This document shows positions 12,719 through 17,238 of a stretch of DNA of 17,238 nucleotides, piece after piece. The notes below the pieces were generated by a model. That model made no database searches and was not told the DNA's origin. It worked only from the letters and a program-made list of their open reading frames with translations. Both the position numbers and the translations under genes were made by a program. The DNA is from Desulfovibrio sp. UBA6121 (lineage in GTDB: Bacteria > Desulfobacterota > Desulfovibrionia > Desulfovibrionales > Desulfovibrionaceae), in contig DIVX01000019.1 of the NCBI GenBank assembly GCA_002422505.1, positions 1-17,238 on the forward strand. Direction: 5' to 3'. Within the stretch, counting starts at the first letter, position 1, and each line of letters starts with the position of its first letter.

Positions 12719-13239
12719 ATTTCGGCAAGGCGCTTGGCGTAGAACACGCTGTCCACCGCCATCACCGGAAAGGTAGGCGGCAGGGATTCTTTGCCTATGC
12801 GCGCAAAGCCGTGCTTTTCATAAAAACGGTGCGCGGCCAGAAAACGGTCCGTGGTGCCGAGGAACACCTCACCGATGCCTGCCCCGCAGCACCAGGCGAA
12901 CAGTTCGTCGAGCAGGGCCGCAGCCAGGCCCGTGCCCCGGCTTTCCGCCCGCACGAACATCTTGCGCAGGGCGCCCTGCCTGCGGCCCGCCGCCCCCGGC
13001 CCAAGGTTCAACAGGGCGATGCTCCCCAGCACCTGGTCGCAGTCGTCCTCGGCCAGCAAAAAACAGCCGGGGCCCAGGCGGCCATTCACGTAGAAACCGG
13101 GAATATCCATAAGATCCGGCTGGTCTGCCGGGGTGATGGGCAAGTGGAACTCGCCGCGCTGAATGCCGGAGATGAGGGATATCACGCCGCCCTGGTGGCC
13201 GGGCCGCGCCGGGTCAAAGGGCACGATGCGCCAACTCAC
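12715..13239 (-). CDS. GNAT-family N-acetyltransferase
   Basis: This encodes 174 residues of the Gcn5-related acetyltransferase fold. The acetyl-CoA-binding motif is KMFVRAESRGTGLAAALLDEL, with the R-x-x-G-x-G/A signature as RGTGLA, followed by the typical end FLAAHRFYEKHGFARIG. The start is GTG 13239, overlapping the stop of the ATPase gene as GTGA, with GGAGG about ten bases upstream. The frame remains open far upstream, but that part only shadows the ATPase gene. It is the last gene of the nucleoside-type ABC operon and is probably translated by coupling. The acceptor substrate is unknown; its position suggests it could modify the imported compound or a derivative. Confidence 0.9.
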   Translation of the reverse strand: MSWRIVPFDPARPGHQGGVISLISGIQRGEFHLPITPADQPDLMDIPGFYVNGRLGPGCFLLAEDDCDQVLGSIALLNLGPGAAGRRQGALRKMFVRAESRGTGLAAALLDELFAWCCGAGIGEVFLGTTDRFLAAHRFYEKHGFARIGKESLPPTFPVMAVDSVFYAKRLAEI

Positions 13240-14789
13240 AGCGCGCCGCCCTCCAGGCCCGCCATGAGCGCGCCGATGCGCTCCACCTGGGCCGTGTCCG
13301 TCACCGGGAACTGGCCCAGCACGCGCCCCCGGAACAGCACAGCCACGCGGTCGGCCAGGGCCAAGGCCTCGGAAAGGTCGCCGGTGACGAGGAGCACGCC
13401 AGTGCTTTTGCGGGCGTCCAGCAGGCGCTGCCACACGGCCTCCGTGGCGGGGATGTCCAGCCCCTGGGTGGGCTGCTCGGCCACCAGCAGCCGGGGCCGG
13501 CGGGAAAGCTCCCGGCCGAGGACGAACTTTTGCAGATTGCCCCCGGAAAGCTGCCAGGCCTGCAGGCCGATGCGCCCCGGCTGGACGTTGTGCTCGCGCA
13601 CGATGTCGCGCGCGGCCGCGCGGGCGCGGGCGCGGTCCAGCCACACCCCGCGCGTAAAGCCCTCCCGCGTGGTCAGCAGCAGGTTGTCCGTCAGGTCCAG
13701 GGTGCGGCAGGTGGCCAGCCCGGCGCGGTCCTCCGGCACCCAGGCCAGGGCGCCGTCCCAGTCGCGGTGCTTGTAGAACTCGTCCCAGACGTGGCCCAAA
13801 AGTTCCACGGTTCCGGCCTCGGGCCGGGCAAGACCGCAAATGGTCTCCACCAATTGCTGCTGGCCGTTGCCCGCAACGCCCACCACGGCCAGAATCTCGC
13901 CCTGGCGCAGGCTCAGATTCACATCGCCCAGGCCGTTGCCGGAAAGGCCGCGCACATCAAGCACCACGCGACCGGGCTGCACGGGCTCGCGCGGGATGTC
14001 CAGCACCACGTCGCGCCCCACCATGCGCCGGGCCAGCTCCGCCGGGGACTGCACCTCCGAGGCCAGGAACTCGCCCTCGATGCGCCCACGGCGCAAAATG
14101 GCGATCTCGTCGGCCACGGAGAGCACTTCCTCCAACTTGTGGGAAATGAACACGATGGCCTTGCCCTGGGCGCTCATGGAGCGCAGCGCGGCAAAGAGCG
14201 ACTCGGCCTCCGGCGGCGTCAGCACCGCCGTGGGCTCGTCGAAAATCAGCACCTTGCTCTCGCGGTACAGCAGCTTCAAGATTTCCACGCGCTGGCGCTC
14301 GCCCATGGACAGGTCGCCCACGCGGGCGCGGGCGTCTATGCCCAGGCCGAAGCGCCGCGAAAGCGCGTCCACCGTGGCGCGCATGCGCGCCGGGTTCAGG
14401 GCGAAGCCGCCCTCCTGCCCCAGCAGCACGTTCTCGGCCACGCTCATGTTCTCCACCAGCATGAAGTGCTGGTACACCATGCCGATGCCCGCAGCGATGG
14501 CCTGGCGCGGCGAGTCGAAATCAACCACGGCTCCGGCCACCTCGATGTGCCCGGCATCGGGCCGGAAGCGCCCGGCCAGCATGGACATGAGCGTGCTTTT
14601 GCCCGCGCCGTTCTCGCCCAGCAGGGCCTTGATGCGCCCGGGCATGATGGAGAGGCTGATGTCATCGCTGGCGAGCACCCGGCCAAAGCGCTTGCTTACG
14701 CCGCACAGGCGCACCTGGGGCAGAACGTCCACGCAGCCGATGTCGGCGCGGGGGGTGCAGTGCGGGGTCTTGGTGCTGGCTTCGGCCAC
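13236..14789 (-). CDS. BMP-type (nucleoside/simple sugar) ABC transporter ATPase, two fused nucleotide-binding domains
   Basis: This encodes 517 residues, the double-domain layout of RbsA and NupO/YufO. Domain 1 is complete: Walker A GENGAGKST at 58-66, signature LSMGE at 160-164, Walker B VLIFDEPT at 180-187. Domain 2 is degenerate: its P-loop reads GVAGNGQQQL at 305-314 without the Lys-Ser/Thr pair, its signature LSGGN is intact at 415-419, and its Walker B reads LLVAEQPT at 435-442. So one composite ATP site should be weak or inactive, as is common in this subfamily. The start is GTG 14789 with GGAGGG seven bases upstream, three bases after the permease stop. The first 24 residues are an extra polar leader. 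Confidence 0.94.
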   Translation of the reverse strand: MAEASTKTPHCTPRADIGCVDVLPQVRLCGVSKRFGRVLASDDISLSIMPGRIKALLGENGAGKSTLMSMLAGRFRPDAGHIEVAGAVVDFDSPRQAIAAGIGMVYQHFMLVENMSVAENVLLGQEGGFALNPARMRATVDALSRRFGLGIDARARVGDLSMGERQRVEILKLLYRESKVLIFDEPTAVLTPPEAESLFAALRSMSAQGKAIVFISHKLEEVLSVADEIAILRRGRIEGEFLASEVQSPAELARRMVGRDVVLDIPREPVQPGRVVLDVRGLSGNGLGDVNLSLRQGEILAVVGVAGNGQQQLVETICGLARPEAGTVELLGHVWDEFYKHRDWDGALAWVPEDRAGLATCRTLDLTDNLLLTTREGFTRGVWLDRARARAAARDIVREHNVQPGRIGLQAWQLSGGNLQKFVLGRELSRRPRLLVAEQPTQGLDIPATEAVWQRLLDARKSTGVLLVTGDLSEALALADRVAVLFRGRVLGQFPVTDTAQVERIGALMAGLEGGAL

Positions 14790-14792
14790 GGC

Positions 14793-15728
14793 CTAGCCCT
14801 CCGGCTCTATGTTGACGCCCAGGGCCGCCGGAGCCGCGCCAGCGCCGCCCTTGGCCGCGCGCGCGCGCACGGCGGGCGCCACCAGGGCAAGGATGGTCAG
14901 GGCGTAGGGCAGCATGAGCAAAAGCGACGAGGGGATGTTGGTGCCCGTGGCCTGCAGCCGCAGTTGGAAGGCCATGAACCCGCCAAAAAGAAACGCGCCC
15001 AGCGCCGCCCGGCCCGGTCTCCAAAAGGCGAACACCACCAGCGCCACGGCCACCCAGCCGCGCCCGCCGGAAAGGCCCGTGGCCCACAGGTGCATGTGGG
15101 CCAGGGAAATATACGCCCCGCCCAGGCCGCACAAGAAGCCCCCGGCCATGGTGCCCAGGGCGCGCAGCATGCGCGGATTGAGCCCCGCCGCAGCGGCGGC
15201 GGCAGGCATTTCGCCCGCCGCGCGCAGGCGCAGGCCCAGGCTGGTGCGCTCCAAGAACAGCCACACCGCCACGGGCATAAGGTAGCACAAGTACACCAGC
15301 GCATCCTGCTGGAACAGAATTGGCCCCAGCACCGGCAGCTTCGCCAGACCCGGCAGGGCGAACTTGGCGAAGCCTTCCGTGCTTTGGCCCACAAAAGGCG
15401 TGCCAAAGAAGGTTGAGAGCCCGACGCCGAAGATGGCCAGAGCCAGTCCTGAAACCACCTGATTGCCCAGAAACACCTGGCAGACCAGGGAATGCAGCCC
15501 GCACAAAAGCGCGCCGGAAAGCCCGCCCGCCAGAAAGCCCAGCCAGGCCGAACCCGTGACAAGGCAGACGAAGAACCCGGCGAAGGAGGCGAAGGCCATG
15601 ACGCCCTCCACGCCAAGGTTCAGCACGCCGGATTTCTCGGAGATGATTTCGCCCAGGGTGGCGTACAAAATAGGCGTGCCCGCCTGCACGGCGGCGGCCA
15701 AAAGGGCGATGATCAGTTCCGGGCTCAT
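14793..15728 (-). CDS. BMP-type ABC transporter permease, second (NupQ-like)
   Basis: This encodes 311 residues of the branched-chain/monosaccharide permease superfamily (BPD_transp_2). The N-terminal signature TPILYATLGEIISEKSGVLNLGVEGVM (about 18-44) is typical of the YufQ/NupQ type. About nine hydrophobic segments follow, with the cytoplasmic coupling region near ERTSLGLRLRAAGEMPAAA...GLNPRMLRALGTM. It forms the membrane channel with the other permease for import of a nucleoside-like substrate. The ATG overlaps the stop of the preceding permease (ATGA), and the ATPase gene starts three bases after its stop. The tail after about residue 285 is rich in Ala, Gly and Arg. Confidence 0.92.
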   Translation of the reverse strand: MSPELIIALLAAAVQAGTPILYATLGEIISEKSGVLNLGVEGVMAFASFAGFFVCLVTGSAWLGFLAGGLSGALLCGLHSLVCQVFLGNQVVSGLALAIFGVGLSTFFGTPFVGQSTEGFAKFALPGLAKLPVLGPILFQQDALVYLCYLMPVAVWLFLERTSLGLRLRAAGEMPAAAAAAGLNPRMLRALGTMAGGFLCGLGGAYISLAHMHLWATGLSGGRGWVAVALVVFAFWRPGRAALGAFLFGGFMAFQLRLQATGTNIPSSLLLMLPYALTILALVAPAVRARAAKGGAGAAPAALGVNIEPEG

Positions 15729-16822
15729 GGGCGCGCTCCCTTGGCCTGCGCCACGACAGGGTGCGCCAGGCTTACGGAATAGCTGAGGAAGAACTGACCG
15801 GCGATGACGAAGAGCAAAATGGCGCCTTCCATGATGGAGCCGAAGGCGGCGGGCACCTGCAATTCCAGCTGCAGCACCTCCACCCCCACGCGGAACGAGG
15901 CCAGCAGGTAGGCCGTGAAGGCGATGGGCCAGGGCTTGAGCCGGGCCAGCCAGGCCACCACGATGGCCGTGTAGCCGTAGCCCATCAGCATGGTGGGTTG
16001 CAGGCGGCCCAGCGTGGCCGAGGATTCGATGCTGCCCGCCAGCCCGGCCAGCGCGCCGCCCAGGCCCAGCACAAGAAGCACCAGGAAGCCATAGGGCAGC
16101 TGGGCGTAACGGGCCACGCGCTCGCCCTCGCCGCAGGCCATAAGCTCAAAGCCCAGGCGCGTGCGCGAAAGAAACAGGGCATAGGCCACGCCCGCCAGCG
16201 GGCAGGCCAGCACGCCCCAGTGCAGCTTGCCCAGCACCCCGGGCGCAATGCGCGCTATCTGCGCCCCGGAGCTGAACTCCGCCGTCATGGGAAAGCCGAA
16301 GCTGCCCGGATCGCGCCAGATGCCGAACACGAGGAACTCCAGCAGCAGCGCGCCGATGTAGTTGAGCATAAGCGAGGTGATGACCTCGCTGACGCCAAGG
16401 CGCAGCTTGAGCACGGCGGGAATGAGCCCCCAGGCCGCGCCGCAGGTCATGGCGCACAAGAACACCAGCGGCAGCAGCACAATCCCCGGCAACCCGGCGA
16501 AGGTCAGCGCCGCCCAGGCGCCGCCAACGGCCCCCAGGGCGAACTGCCCCTCGGCGCCGATGTTCCATATCTGCATGCGAAACGACAGCGCCACGCCAAG
16601 GGCGCACAGAAAAATCGGCACGGCCTTGGTCAGGCTGTCCAACAGGGAATAGCCCTGGCCAAAGGCCCCCCGGAACAGAATGAGCATGCCCCCCAGGCCC
16701 GGCTTGCCCGCCAGGGTGAGCAGCAGGGCGCACACGCCAAAAGCAAGGGCCAGGGCGCCCAGATATACCACCAGGACGCCCCAGCCCAGGGACTCTTCGC
16801 GTTTGCGGACCGTGAGGTTCAT
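15725..16822 (-). CDS. BMP-type ABC transporter permease, first (NupP-like)
   Basis: This encodes 365 residues. A charged N-terminus MNLTVRKREES precedes the first membrane segment. The signature FLCALGVALSFRMQIWNIGAEGQFALGAVGG (about 92-121) is the hallmark of YufP/NupP-type permeases. The coupling loop reads SRTRLGFELMACGEGERVARYAQLPYG. About ten hydrophobic segments are present. It pairs with the 311-residue permease, whose start overlaps its stop by four bases. It begins four bases after the binding-protein gene without a clear ribosome site of its own, which suggests translational coupling. Confidence 0.92.
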   Translation of the reverse strand: MNLTVRKREESLGWGVLVVYLGALALAFGVCALLLTLAGKPGLGGMLILFRGAFGQGYSLLDSLTKAVPIFLCALGVALSFRMQIWNIGAEGQFALGAVGGAWAALTFAGLPGIVLLPLVFLCAMTCGAAWGLIPAVLKLRLGVSEVITSLMLNYIGALLLEFLVFGIWRDPGSFGFPMTAEFSSGAQIARIAPGVLGKLHWGVLACPLAGVAYALFLSRTRLGFELMACGEGERVARYAQLPYGFLVLLVLGLGGALAGLAGSIESSATLGRLQPTMLMGYGYTAIVVAWLARLKPWPIAFTAYLLASFRVGVEVLQLELQVPAAFGSIMEGAILLFVIAGQFFLSYSVSLAHPVVAQAKGARP

Positions 16823-16826
16823 GCGC

Positions 16827-17238
16827 TTACTGGACGCTGCCCACCACGCCTTCGACGAACCAGGTCATGCCGAGCAGTTCCTTGTCCTCGGCCTTCACTC
16901 CGGCGGGCACCTTCACCTGGCCGGCCTGGTCCTTGATGGGGCCGACGAAGACCTTGTCCTCGCCCTTCAGCAGCAGGGCCTTCTGGGCCAGCACCTTGTC
17001 CTGAACGTCCTTGGGCACCATGGGGCCAAAGGGGGCGATATCGACAACGCCCTTGTCCATGCCCCACCAGATGGCGCGGTTGCCGGTCCAGGTGCCCTCG
17101 CGCACTTCCTTCACAATGGCCTGGTACAGCGGGGCCCAATTCCACACGGCGGCGGTCAGGTGCGATTTGGGGGCGAAGGAGGACATGTCGGAGTTGTAGC
17201 CGATGGAGTACTTGCCGCGCTCCTGGGCGGCCTCCTGC
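16827..17238 (-). CDS. BMP/PnrA-family substrate-binding protein, C-terminal part only
   Basis: The C-terminal 136 residues are visible; the N-terminus and lipoprotein signal should lie right of the window. The stretch GKYSIGYNSDMSSFAPKSHL matches the BMP pattern in which an aspartate-containing loop follows a strand, and VWNWAPLYQAIVKEVREGTW...AIWWGMDKGVVDIAPFGPMVP matches the family's closing section with the W-x-G-x(2)-G-x-V-x-hydrophobic-A-P pattern. Members bind purine or other nucleosides, riboflavin or autoinducer-like ligands. It is the first gene of the four-component import operon plus acetyltransferase, with four bases to the first permease. The promoter is out of view. The ligand cannot be assigned without the N-terminal lobe. 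Confidence 0.92.
   Translation of the reverse strand, partial: QEAAQERGKYSIGYNSDMSSFAPKSHLTAAVWNWAPLYQAIVKEVREGTWTGNRAIWWGMDKGVVDIAPFGPMVPKDVQDKVLAQKALLLKGEDKVFVGPIKDQAGQVKVPAGVKAEDKELLGMTWFVEGVVGSVQ

Noticed and set aside
13530..15416. Plus-strand open frame of 628 codons opposite the ABC ATPase and permease
   Set aside because: It is low-complexity Ala/Gly/His/Arg sequence opposite genes with unmistakable ABC motifs, so it is a shadow frame.
1..17238. CRISPR arrays, tRNA or rRNA genes, transposases or attachment sites
   Set aside because: I saw no repeat-spacer pattern, no RNA gene signature, no transposase-like protein and no flanking direct repeats, so there is no sign of a mobile island.

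Overview
The window is a G+C-rich stretch of bacterial chromosome. Its gene content best fits a sulfate-reducing deltaproteobacterium of the Desulfovibrio type: a six-gene Ech-type energy-converting [NiFe] hydrogenase, a membrane-bound sigma-54 activator, and a TauE/SafE permease next to a lipoprotein resembling DUF4881. The assignment rests on gene content and family knowledge only, because no database search was possible.

Layout. (1) Positions 1-1562, minus strand: the N-terminal 520 residues of a transmembrane sigma-54-dependent activator (sensor domain, HAMP, start of the AAA+ domain); the rest lies beyond the left edge. (2) Positions 1581-1717: a divergent control region with five regularly spaced CGCAA repeats and a consensus-perfect -24/-12 sigma-54 promoter reading rightward. 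(3) Positions 1828-4964, plus strand: five genes that this promoter should drive. They encode a small membrane protein, a TauE/SafE-family permease, a lipoprotein, a second small membrane protein and a membrane-anchored protein. A perfect hairpin sits between the third and fourth genes, and a terminator follows at 5046-5073. (4) Positions 5224-10243, plus strand: echABCDEF, tightly packed with overlapping or abutting genes, then a strong terminator. (5) Positions 10338-12718, plus strand: a sigma-70-like promoter, a small lysine-rich secreted protein, a YhcH/YjgK/YiaL-family protein, a ChrA-type transporter and a possible tiny zinc-ribbon protein. (6) Positions 12715-17238, minus strand: the end of a BMP-family (nucleoside-type) ABC transporter operon, in the order binding protein (partial), permease, permease, ATPase, then a GNAT acetyltransferase.

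How the genes may work together. The activator appears to sense a periplasmic signal and to switch on the adjacent TauE/SafE operon. In that operon the permease and three or four envelope proteins may form one anion or organosulfur transport or sensing module, which is the least understood part of the window. Ech couples ferredoxin and H2 redox chemistry to ion movement across the cytoplasmic membrane. The minus-strand operon imports a nucleoside-like compound. Intergenic spaces are all below 300 bases: 1563-1827 is the control region, 4965-5223 is AT-rich and holds a terminator and the ech leader, and 10244-10440 holds a terminator and a promoter.
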